Shown: piece after piece, positions 53,146-60,835 of the stretch
How the letters are laid out: each line of letters starts with the position of its first letter
Numbering within the stretch: position 1 is the first letter of the stretch
DNA from: Candidatus Thiosymbion ectosymbiont of Catanema sp. Cochon2018
Lineage (GTDB): Bacteria > Pseudomonadota > Gammaproteobacteria > Chromatiales > Chromatiaceae
Length of the DNA stretch: 64,000 nt
NCBI GenBank assembly: GCA_011392765.1
Contig: WYCW01000003.1
Span: forward strand, 44,465 to 108,464
Direction: 5' to 3'
Notes under the pieces: generated by a model
What the model saw: only the letters and a program-made list of their open reading frames with translations
Database searches by the model: none
Told to the model about the DNA's origin: nothing
Program-made: the position numbers and the translations under genes

Positions 53146-54240
53146 TCAATTTCCCCTTGGCGCTTCGGTGGGTGTCATCTCCTCGACGTAGAGCCTGCCC
53201 ATTTTCTCTCTGACACGTGTCAGCTTGTCCGCGGGCGACAGGCGGCCTTGGTCAATGGCCGTCTGCACCTGGTGCAGGACCCAGCGGAACTTGGCGGTGG
53301 CCGCCGCGTTGGTCATATTGCCGGTGGGGATGGCCCCAGCCTCCAGGGCCTCCTGGCCGGGGGCATAGTGGGAGGCGAGGGTGGAGTTGGCAGGGAACTG
53401 GCTGGTGATGATCACCGGCTTGTCGAGATTTACGGCTTCCTGGATGAAGCCCTTGAAGGAATAAATCCCCCCGTTGGGCACATTGCCGGCACCGAAGGAT
53501 TGGAGGACCACGCCTTTGCAGAGCTCGCTATGCAGCACCGGACGCAAGGCATCGGGCTCCAGGCCGGGAATCAGTGAGAACTGGACCACCCCGTCCGAGA
53601 ACTCGGGCCGAAAGTCCAGTGGCTCCGGTTGACTGGGGCGCGTCCGTATCTGTCCGGCCGCCAGCAGTATCTCCTCGGTGATAAAGCCGATGGGAAACTC
53701 CGCCGGGGACTCGAAGGCATCGAAGCACCGCTCGTCCTTCTTCTGCACCCGACAGCCGCGAAAGACGTATTCGCCGAAGGCGACCACCACCTCCGCCAGG
53801 TCCTCGCAGGCGACCCTGATCGCCCGCAGCAGATTGACCCGGGCATCCCCATGGGCAATCTCGGGGGTGGTCTGGGCACCGGTAAAGACAACAGGCAGAT
53901 GCAACCGATCGCCGAGGGCAAAGGCCAGGGCGGACGATGAAAAATGCATGGTGTCCGTGCCGTGGGCGATGACAAAGCCTTGGTATCCCCGGTCCAAACG
54001 CTCATAGATGGCCTGGGCCATTTTTGTCCAATCCGCGGGCACCATATTGGTGCTGTCCTTGTTCAGCAGATCCACGAAATCCAGCTCGGCGGTCTCCTGG
54101 ATCTCGTCCTCCGCCTTGAGATAACGCAGAAACTCGCTCGGATCTTCCGGGGGGCGCAGGACATATTCCTGGCCCTTGCGCTCCCGGATCATGCCGATAG
54201 TGCCCCCGGTGTAGATGAGGCAGATTTTGGGTTTGCTCAT
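53146..54240 (-). CDS. Type I L-asparaginase
   Basis: 364 residues from MSKPKICLIYTGGTIGMIRE (ATG 54240); the track start eight codons upstream overlaps the previous stop. GGTIG and FVIAHGTDTMHFSSS supply the catalytic Thr residues; VFTGAQTTPEIAHGDARVNL, LQSFGAGNVPNGG and TSQFPANSTLASHYAPG are family blocks. No signal peptide. It follows the ATPase-B gene by seven bases on the same strand, mirroring the other asparaginase gene, which follows a gene with the same C-terminal domain. It is only ~35-40% similar by eye to the extended copy. Confidence 0.87.
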   Translation of the reverse strand: MSKPKICLIYTGGTIGMIRERKGQEYVLRPPEDPSEFLRYLKAEDEIQETAELDFVDLLNKDSTNMVPADWTKMAQAIYERLDRGYQGFVIAHGTDTMHFSSSALAFALGDRLHLPVVFTGAQTTPEIAHGDARVNLLRAIRVACEDLAEVVVAFGEYVFRGCRVQKKDERCFDAFESPAEFPIGFITEEILLAAGQIRTRPSQPEPLDFRPEFSDGVVQFSLIPGLEPDALRPVLHSELCKGVVLQSFGAGNVPNGGIYSFKGFIQEAVNLDKPVIITSQFPANSTLASHYAPGQEALEAGAIPTGNMTNAAATAKFRWVLHQVQTAIDQGRLSPADKLTRVREKMGRLYVEEMTPTEAPRGN

Positions 54241-54247
54241 GATCGAC

Positions 54248-55847
54248 TCAGATGATCGGTACAATACGAATAATAGGTTGCCCTTGCGTCCGAAACCAGG
54301 CGTTTCGCCTGCGAAGTACGCACGGATTCCGGCAGGTCATCCCCTTCCATTTCATTGACCTGGATTCTCCCTGCAGGTCCGTCGCCGAATTATAGATTCC
54401 ACTCAGGACCCCCTCTACATAACCTATGAAGAAACCCTTGAGATCTCTGCGTTGGTCGGACGGAAATCCGTCCTTGGCAAAGGGGTCGCCTACGACCCTC
54501 AAATAACCACGCGGCGAGCCGGATTGAACTGGTACTGCATGAATCGTACCGAATCCGGCGCCCGAGTCGAATTCAGCCCACGAATGGACTCGCGAGATAA
54601 CATCCTGTAGCTCGGACGCGGTATCGAAGATTTCATTCAGCTCGTCCGCAAAATCCTCACCACCTCGCCTTCCTGCATCCCTGAGTGCCTCGTACTGGCT
54701 ATCGGAGTCCCTAGCAATACGTTGCAGCAGCGCGTCGAGCATGAGATGGAAGGTTTCGACACGCATGGCGATATTCGGGCGGTCATCATCCACATTCCGC
54801 ATGGCTCCGAGATGAATATGGCGTTCAAACCGCTTGGTCAGGATGCGGACCTGGGGATCCATACCCCGTTTCTCATACCACCATTTTTCACTTTCCCCTA
54901 GGTCGGATACCGCCAGCGGTGGAGCCAAACGCGCACAAAGCGCGAGGTAATCGTGGCTGAGCTTCAGACTGGAGTCGCGATTATGGCTATTTACGTACAA
55001 AATACGCTCCTTCAATTCGATCTCTTCCGTTTCGGAAAGTATCACGAAATTATCCGGCCTGAACATCGATTCGGCAAGGGCCTGATTATCCAGGTCATTT
55101 GAGAAATCCGCCCAACGTTCAGCAACATCCTGTCGCGTTTTTTCTGCCTCTTTCTGTGTCATATGATCGGGGGCACGTGTGATCACCGGAACAAAGGAGC
55201 TCTTTCCCTTCCATTTCATGGATGATGAGCGCAGCAACGCCTGTGCTGTAGAGAGTGCGTGATAAATGCCTTCCTCATTCGGTGGAAAAAATGCGCAATA
55301 GTATCGGCCCAGTCAAGCAATAGGAATGCGCTGGATCCAGTGCTCGTCTTGCAGTCCACCAACAAAAAATCCGGCGTGAATTGTGTCTCGATCAGTTTTT
55401 GGTCTTCCCGGAAGGCTCGGATATTCAGGTCCAGCCACTCCATCGAGAAGGTGCCGGGGTTGAGTCCGATGATCTCGGATCTTGCCTGATAGAACAGCCG
55501 GTGGAACTGATAGGATGAGATGAACTCCCAATAGGCCCCCGGGTCTCGTCCCCGGCCCGCAGCAGGTAGAGGTTTTTGCCGACCCGTTTGATGTTCCGGC
55601 CCAGCTCATGCCAGCGGTCCGCCGCGGATTTCCCGCCTGCGCGATCTTCGATGCTGAAGTGTTCCAGATACTCCAGATATCCGCAGCCGGATGGCTTGTT
55701 CCATTTATGGTGGAGTCCCGGCGCTAGATAATCGAAATCGAGCATCAATACCTTTCGGCCAGTCTCGGCCAGGGCCTTTGCCACATTGCACAGGGCCAGG
55801 GTACGCCCCACGCCGCCCTTGACCGAATGGAATACCAGTGTCTTCAT
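54248..55847 (-). pseudogene. KGGVGR-type MinD-like ATPase with C-terminal shared domain (copy B), two frameshifts
   Basis: Three pieces add up to ~533 residues collinear with the intact copy at 59009-60655. 55847-~55545: MKTLVFHSVKGGVGRTLALC, MLDFDYLAPGL, YLLRAGDETR. Middle piece (55443-~55270): MEWLDLNIRAFREDQKLIET, FLLVDCKTSTGSSAFLLLDW. Last piece (from ~55260): FVPVITRAPDHM, NFVILSETEE, SHDYLALCARL, WAEFDSGAGFG, GYVEGVLSGI. Frame is lost near 55545 in a CCCCC run and near 55275 in an A6 run. The rest is well conserved, so the lesions are recent or sequencing errors. The start overlaps the small membrane protein gene by four bases. Confidence 0.8.
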
Positions 55848-56026
55848 GGGTGTCTGGCCGGTTGCAGGCGAATCGTCTTGTGCTCGTAAGAGGCATCCTC
55901 CCGCTGACCCTTACGCTCTTGCTTATGACCCATAGCCGCAGCCCTTTCGACGGCCCAGATGAGGACAGCAAATAGAGGGACGATGAATAGCGTGGAAATC
56001 GCAGCGCTGATCAGGAATTCTTTCAT
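55844..56026 (-). CDS. Small single-helix membrane protein (60 aa), module B
   Basis: MKEFLISAAISTLFIVPLFA, VLIWAVERA is one membrane helix, followed by a charged tail (MGHKQERKGQREDASYEHKT). The gene overlaps the upstream 89-residue membrane gene by four bases and the ATPase gene by four bases (ATGA). An equivalent 59-residue protein sits at the same position in module A, so it is probably a real conserved component despite its size. Confidence 0.75.
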   Translation of the reverse strand: MKEFLISAAISTLFIVPLFAVLIWAVERAAAMGHKQERKGQREDASYEHKTIRLQPARHP

Positions 56027-56292
56027 GTCGATATCCTCACGAATTCGTTATGGGTGGATTCACCGATTTTTTCTTGCTGTTTGGAGAGGTAGCCTCGTAT
56101 CCAGACAGCAAAGATCGATGCGCCAAGTGCAAGGGGATAACCAAAACCGAAGAGATGGTTTTTCTGCACGGCTGAAAGGAAATCACCCACATCCAGCGCG
56201 TAGGGGAGCGCATAGAGAAGCGCCGCTATCAGACCAGACAGCAGGCAGATCGCGCTGACAAGGCGACAGTTTGCCATTATGCTCCTTTTCAC
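56023..56292 (-). CDS. Two-helix membrane protein (89 aa), module B
   Basis: CRLVSAICLLSGLIAALLYA, LPYALDVGDF and FGFGYPLALGASIFAVWIRG give two helices. It aligns with residues ~195-282 of the single 282-residue membrane protein of module A (LCLLIGLFAALLYALPYIAD; FYIALASALFLPLIAILIRM). So module B carries in two genes what module A has in one. Confidence 0.75.
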   Translation of the reverse strand: MKRSIMANCRLVSAICLLSGLIAALLYALPYALDVGDFLSAVQKNHLFGFGYPLALGASIFAVWIRGYLSKQQEKIGESTHNEFVRIST

Positions 56293-56313
56293 CGGGCTGT
56301 CAGCGCAGATTTC

Positions 56314-56760
56314 CTACCTGAAATCCTCGATCTCGGTTTGCAACAGGATAAAAATCGTCGCCACTACAACCATGAGGCTATAATAAGTAGGAAAAAAGTA
56401 CACGGTGAAACTATTCTGTGATTCCCCCGTTTCTTTAGCGAAAAAGATAGCGGCGAATATGGGGGGAAGTAATATAAAGGCTATCGGTAAGATATAATTT
56501 AAAATTGTCCAGTGGGCAACCGTAATCCATTTCCTAACCCAGAGAATCGAAATTCCGAATAAAAAAGATGACAAGGTCAGTCCCAAGATAGCTAACGATC
56601 TTACCCGTAATCCCCATCCCATGAGCCATGATGTGACTGTAAATGCCACCGCAGCCAGAAAGAAAATTCCGATAGAAAGCGGCAGCCACTTATAGAATGG
56701 TCTCTTTCCATGCATATGCGGGTACTCGGACATCCTTTGTTTCTCCTCAAAGTCTGACAC
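56314..56760 (-). CDS. Four-helix membrane protein (148 aa), module B
   Basis: Helices: WLPLSIGIFFLAAVAFTVTS; LAILGLTLSSFLFGISILWV; LNYILPIAFILLPPIFAAIF; FFPTYYSLMVVVATIFILLQ, ending TEIEDFR. It aligns with the N-terminal two-thirds of the module A protein (LLNHQFPLIFVLLPPVAGGL; FYPTYYSLLVVVSTIFFNLQ, TEVEEW). It is the first gene of module B, with 21 bases to the next. The 270 bases upstream (56761-57029) hold no gene and should contain the promoter. Confidence 0.75.
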   Translation of the reverse strand: MSDFEEKQRMSEYPHMHGKRPFYKWLPLSIGIFFLAAVAFTVTSWLMGWGLRVRSLAILGLTLSSFLFGISILWVRKWITVAHWTILNYILPIAFILLPPIFAAIFFAKETGESQNSFTVYFFPTYYSLMVVVATIFILLQTEIEDFR

Positions 56761-57029
56761 TCAAAACAAAGCCGTGTTGTGTCCGCTTGTAAACCGACAA
56801 TGTAAGCGCGACCTCAGGCTCCTTTTCAGGGATCTTGCTGCCAAAGACCTGCCCCCATACCGGCCGACAGTCCGGCTCCGCCCCAACAGGACAACCTCCC
56901 AAGTCGTTGGGTTCCGAAACGGCGGGATGTATCTCACCCCATGGCTGATACCGCAGGCTTGGGCCGGAAAGGATAATCCCGCGGGCTAATCTCTGTCACC
57001 TCGAATGGGGTTTTCCCTTTGGCAAGCAA

Positions 57030-57644
57030 CTAGCTGACTACGCCCGTCAGGTACCCAACGAGAAACTGTCGAATGCTCGCATTCACCGGATTGTCGCTAG
57101 TCGCGAGAAAGCCATTCTCGATAATGACCTGGCCGCGGAGCGTCTTCGAATCGACCTGGGCCTTGATATTGCCGAAGCCCGCGGCCGAGTCGAACTCGCA
57201 CCACCCGTCGAGTCTGGCCTGGAGGTCTTCCGGCGGACCCGCGGACCAGATCGAGTCCGTTTCCATCATCTCGCGCCCGAAGCTTTCGCCCGCGGCGAAC
57301 CCGCAGCGCCATAAGCCTTGTGCCGCTGTCCGGGAATGCTCCGGGGAATCGCCGGACGCCGCAGCAACCAAGTCGGCATGGATCTGTTCCAACATCCGCT
57401 GCAGACTCTCGGTGCGCAGGGCGATATTCCGTTGGCGATCGACGTTGATCAAGTCGCTTCCATGCCGGCGAAAGCGTCTCTCGGTCTCCCGGATGTCTTC
57501 CGGCATACCGAGCAGTGATTTCCAGGACCGTCCGGCAAGAGTGTACCGGACGCCTGGGTCATCGCCGAGAATGACCTCGAACAGGGCCAGATAGTCATGG
57601 GCCAGCGGTACGTCCAAATCGCCCTGGTCCCCTTCTACCGCCAA
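57030..57644 (-). CDS. Stand-alone copy of the ATPase C-terminal region (possible truncated gene), module A
   Basis: About 204 residues from a TTG at 57644, with codons upstream (QRKLRYQERLVLAVEG) still similar to the ATPases (LEGQERILFEM) but blocked by a stop. The order is LAHDYLALFEVI, LLGMPEDIRETERRFRRHGS, NIALRTESLQRMLEQIHADL, GWCEFDSAAGFGNIK, FLVGYLTGVVS: the same as the last 230 residues of the KGGVGR ATPase next door, without the ATPase. Either a free-standing sensor domain or a decayed third ATPase. It overlaps the 57635 stop of the preceding gene. Confidence 0.6.
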   Translation of the reverse strand: MAVEGDQGDLDVPLAHDYLALFEVILGDDPGVRYTLAGRSWKSLLGMPEDIRETERRFRRHGSDLINVDRQRNIALRTESLQRMLEQIHADLVAAASGDSPEHSRTAAQGLWRCGFAAGESFGREMMETDSIWSAGPPEDLQARLDGWCEFDSAAGFGNIKAQVDSKTLRGQVIIENGFLATSDNPVNASIRQFLVGYLTGVVS

Positions 57645-58453
57645 AACCAGGCGCTCCTGATACCTGAGCTTTCGTTGCTACCGCCGTTTCGCTGCAATGC
57701 GGCTGCAATCGCTCCTGCGGCATCCGGGTTTTTTGTCAATCCCACCAGCCTTTGAGTGAGCCGAGGCGTGGCCGGTACGCGCCGCATCAAGGCGGCGATT
57801 TCCATCGTCGCCCTCCGGCCCGTGGCGGAGTCCGACCAGTCGAGGACCGAGAGCAGACTCAGGGCGGCGGCAGGATCCGTAGTGGCCAAGCCACGGAAAC
57901 AGGGTGCGAAATACGCGGGTGGGTTCGGCTCCATGAGCTGCCGCCAATGAGTCTCACCCAATCGGCAATTCGCGTCGTCCCGCCCTTGGAGCACGGACAG
58001 AGCAGCCAAGGCCTGGAAGTAAGGATCCCGTGTGCGCTTGGTAGCGGATAGCCCGACTCTATTGGGTGCCAACCGCCGGGCGATTGCCAACACATCGGAG
58101 GCACAGTGTCCTACCCCGAGGTCTCGGATCAGAAAGAAGAGTCCGCTCAGGGCCTCTCCAGTCCAATCCTTTCCTGTGGCCGAGTGGTGTAGTGCGGCGC
58201 AAATGCCGAGTTTGGCGGTTTTCCGGGCAATGCCCAGCTGCGGGATCAGGTCGAGGAAGAGGTATTCCGGGCCATCGCCCTGCCGGGGATCGGGCCTGGG
58301 AAACGGGTCGCGCCGGTGCAATCGATCATGGACCCATGCCGCCCAACGCGGTGTGGTGAGCCGCTGTAGGCTGTCCAGGTCGAAACGACCGTCCACGTAT
58401 CCAATGTGGTCGGCATAGTCTTCCCCCTCTTCTGCTCTTTTGTTCACTACCAT
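57635..58453 (-). CDS. Helical protein of unknown function, module A (gene Y)
   Basis: 272 residues from MVVNKRAEEGEDYADHIGYV (ATG 58453), three bases after the probable stop of gene X. An alternative ATG lies at 58462. The body is largely helical and repeat-like (YLFLDLIPQLGIARKTAKLG; ALSGLFFLIRDLGVGHCASD; ALAALSVLQGRDDANCRLGE; AALSLLSVLDWSDSATGRRA), suggesting an alpha-solenoid. No family recognised. In module A it occupies the position held by the asparaginase in modules B and C. Confidence 0.65.
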   Translation of the reverse strand: MVVNKRAEEGEDYADHIGYVDGRFDLDSLQRLTTPRWAAWVHDRLHRRDPFPRPDPRQGDGPEYLFLDLIPQLGIARKTAKLGICAALHHSATGKDWTGEALSGLFFLIRDLGVGHCASDVLAIARRLAPNRVGLSATKRTRDPYFQALAALSVLQGRDDANCRLGETHWRQLMEPNPPAYFAPCFRGLATTDPAAALSLLSVLDWSDSATGRRATMEIAALMRRVPATPRLTQRLVGLTKNPDAAGAIAAALQRNGGSNESSGIRSAWFWR

Positions 58454-59012
58454 AGGTGCCATACCTCGAATAGATCGCCGATCCGGATCGATTCGTGGAT
58501 CGCCTCCAGGTGCTGTCGGTATCCCGGCCCCAGGTTGCCCACATGTGGAAGGCACCCAACCGATCCTCGTGCCGGATGAGGGTCCAGCTCCAACCGGTGG
58601 GTGGTTCGGGCAAGTTCAGGGTTGAAATCAGTTCTTGGATGGCCTCGGGGGGCCAGTAGCACTCCTTATCCAGGTGCCGAGTGAGACTTTGTGGACGAAC
58701 GGCGCGCCAGAGCATCCTGTTCCGAGGGATGTGCCCACATTCGCTGCCCTGCAAGAGGTAATTCAGGCAGGCCGCGTCGTAGGCGGCCTTCAGACTCGGC
58801 CAATCGGCGGGTGTATTCGGATATTCGGCAATGGTTCTCAAAAGTTCGGCACGAGCGGAAAGGCCAAGTCTAATGTCGGCACACAGGTTATCGATAATCT
58901 TTTTCACGCTGCCGTGGGACCGGCGCCATTGCTCCAGCACCCGTCCGACGCGGTTGGCTTCAGCCGCCGTGAAGCGACCGTGGTCGGCCAGGATCTCGTT
59001 ACACGGTATCAT
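58447..59012 (-). CDS. Protein of unknown function, module A (gene X), with a probable frameshift near its end
   Basis: It starts with ATG 59012, overlapping the ATPase stop (ATGA). MIPCNEILADHGRFTAAEAN, RVGRVLEQWRRSHGSVKKII, DNLCADIRLGLSARAELLRT and AYDAACLNYLLQGSECGHIP form a helical N-terminus; PTGWSWTLIRHEDRLGAFHM, WATWG a beta end. Near 58520, in a GGGGCC context, the reading shifts: the other frame gives YRQHLEAIHESIRIGDLFEV, WHLW and a stop at 58447, right before gene Y, which is a more sensible end than the track's extension to 58326. About 188 residues in all. I recognise no family; it may be a small adaptor domain. Confidence 0.55.
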
Positions 59013-60655
59013 CGGGGGTGGTCCGCTGCCACTCGGGCAGGATGGTCAACAGGCGTTCCTGTGTTGGCCGCCGAGACGCGATAATAATTGATCGCGTCCG
59101 ACCGTATGCTGCTACGAAGCTCCGGGGGCAACTTGTCCTCCGCGATGGTCCGGACCTTCAACTCATGATAATCACCCGCGGCCACTGCCTTAAAAATGTC
59201 TCCGATGACGCCTTCCAGATAGCCTTCGAAGAAGCTGCGCAGGTCGTGGCCCTGATCGTCGGGAAACCAGTCCGGGTGCAATCCGAAGGCGTCGCCGATG
59301 ACCCGCAACCACATTTCCCCGGAGGTTTCGTCGATCTCCAGGGGATGGATCACGCCGATACCGACCCCCGAGTCGAACTCGGCCCAACGCTTGATCCGCT
59401 TGGAAAACGACACCTCGACCCCTTCCTGCCTGAAAATGTCGTTGAGCTCAGCGGCAAAGTCCCGACCACAGCGCTGGCCGACTTTGACCAGAGTGGTCCG
59501 TTGGGCGTCCGGCCCGCCGGATTGACAAGCATCCAGAAGCCCTTCGAGCAACAGGTGGAAGGTTTTGACCCGCATGGCGATGTGGGGCTGCTCGTCGACG
59601 TTGAGCAGGGTCCCCAGATGGAGGTAGCGGTCGAATTGCTTGGCCAGGATGCGTTCCCCCCGGTCCATGCCGAGCTGCTCGTACCACCAAGTCTCCGCGG
59701 CGGCCGGGTCCTGCGTGTACCCTTCGGGCGGCACCAACCGGGCGCACAGGCCGAGATAGTCGTGGCTCAGTTGCCAGAAGATGTCTTTCTTATCCCGCAT
59801 CTCGAACAGGATGCGTTCCTGGCCTTCGAGCTCCCTGGTCTCGGAGAGGATGACGAAATCCCGTTCCCGAAACAGCCCGGCGGCATAGCCCTGCTCTCCG
59901 TCGGACCAGTGCCTGCGGCGCCAGGTATCCCCGATCGTCCGGATACAGTCCGCATCCCCGGTCTCGCTGCGATGATCCGGCACACGGGCGATAACAGGCA
60001 CGAAGCCGATGGGGCACCGTTGGCGCGCCATCTCCCGCACGACGGCTTGCGCGGTGCCGCAGGCGTAGTAGATACCTTCGGGATTCGCCGGCAGAAAATG
60101 GGCGATGGAATCCGCCCAGGAAAGCAAGATGACCGCGCTCGGCTCGGTCGTGGTCTTGCAGTCCACGAGCAGATAGTCCGGTGCGAAGCGCTCCGCGATC
60201 AGTTGCTTGTCCATGTCGAAGGCCTCCCGGTTGCGATCCAGCCATTCCAGTGGAAAGACTTTGGGACTGAGGCCATTGATCTCCTTGGGGGCGAAGTAGA
60301 AGAGACGCTGAAAACGGTAGGAGGCGATCAGGCGCCAATAATCGGGGCTGGTCTCGTCCCCCGCCCGCAGTAGGTAGAGGTGTTCGTCGATGGGCTCGAT
60401 CCGGTCCTGGAGCAGGCCCCAACGTTTGCGCGCCGAGACGCCGCCGGCGCGGGCCTCGACGTCGAAGGCGTCCAGATACTCCAGGTAGCCGGGCCCGGGC
60501 GGCCGCTGCCACTTGTAGTGGAGTCCCGGCGCGGTGAAATCGAAATCCAGCATCAGGACCCGCTTGCCGGCCACTGCCAGGGCCCGGGCCAGATTGCACA
60601 GGGCCAGACTGCGCCCGACGCCGCCCTTGACGGAGTGAAAGACCAGTGTCTTCAC
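59009..60655 (-). CDS. KGGVGR-type MinD/ParA-like ATPase with C-terminal shared domain (copy A)
   Basis: 548 residues from GTG 60655. The deviant Walker A is HSVKGGVGRSLALC: the signature first Lys is kept but the P-loop Lys is Arg. MLDFDFTAPGL is the A'-like Asp, YLLVDCKTTTEPSAVILL the Walker B-like strand, and FVPVIARVPDH the base-binding region; ~residues 1-215 form the ATPase. The middle (ERDFVILSETRELEGQERIL; LSHDYLGLCARL; WWYEQLGMDRGERI) and end (RWAEFDSGVGIGVIH; FFEGYLEGVIGDIF) form the shared region. The P-loop change suggests ATP binding with altered hydrolysis. It follows the 59-residue membrane peptide with no gap and precedes gene X with a 4-base overlap. Confidence 0.85.
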   Translation of the reverse strand: MKTLVFHSVKGGVGRSLALCNLARALAVAGKRVLMLDFDFTAPGLHYKWQRPPGPGYLEYLDAFDVEARAGGVSARKRWGLLQDRIEPIDEHLYLLRAGDETSPDYWRLIASYRFQRLFYFAPKEINGLSPKVFPLEWLDRNREAFDMDKQLIAERFAPDYLLVDCKTTTEPSAVILLSWADSIAHFLPANPEGIYYACGTAQAVVREMARQRCPIGFVPVIARVPDHRSETGDADCIRTIGDTWRRRHWSDGEQGYAAGLFRERDFVILSETRELEGQERILFEMRDKKDIFWQLSHDYLGLCARLVPPEGYTQDPAAAETWWYEQLGMDRGERILAKQFDRYLHLGTLLNVDEQPHIAMRVKTFHLLLEGLLDACQSGGPDAQRTTLVKVGQRCGRDFAAELNDIFRQEGVEVSFSKRIKRWAEFDSGVGIGVIHPLEIDETSGEMWLRVIGDAFGLHPDWFPDDQGHDLRSFFEGYLEGVIGDIFKAVAAGDYHELKVRTIAEDKLPPELRSSIRSDAINYYRVSAANTGTPVDHPARVAADHPR

Positions 60656-60835
60656 TCAAATACGATCGGTAGGCAGGAACCAAGTGTCTTTCCGGCCCGG
60701 AAGGTCGGTCGGGTCCGGCGGCCGTGCCGGTCGTGGCGGCCGCGGCGAAAAGGGCGTGCTCCAGGCCAGGGCCCCCAAGAGAGGCAGTCCGAGGATCAGG
60801 CTCACGCTGATCCCCACGATAAGGTCAATAGGCAT
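60656..60835 (-). CDS. Small single-helix membrane protein (59 aa), module A
   Basis: The gene is too short for the ORF track. ATG 60835 opens MPIDLIVGISVSLILGLPLL and GALAW, one helix, followed by a Pro/Arg-rich tail (PFSPRPPRPARPPDPTDLPG) and TDRI. It overlaps the upstream 282-residue membrane protein by 11 bases and ends directly at the ATPase GTG. Position and size equal the 60-residue protein of module B, though the tails differ. Confidence 0.75.
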   Translation of the reverse strand: MPIDLIVGISVSLILGLPLLGALAWSTPFSPRPPRPARPPDPTDLPGRKDTWFLPTDRI

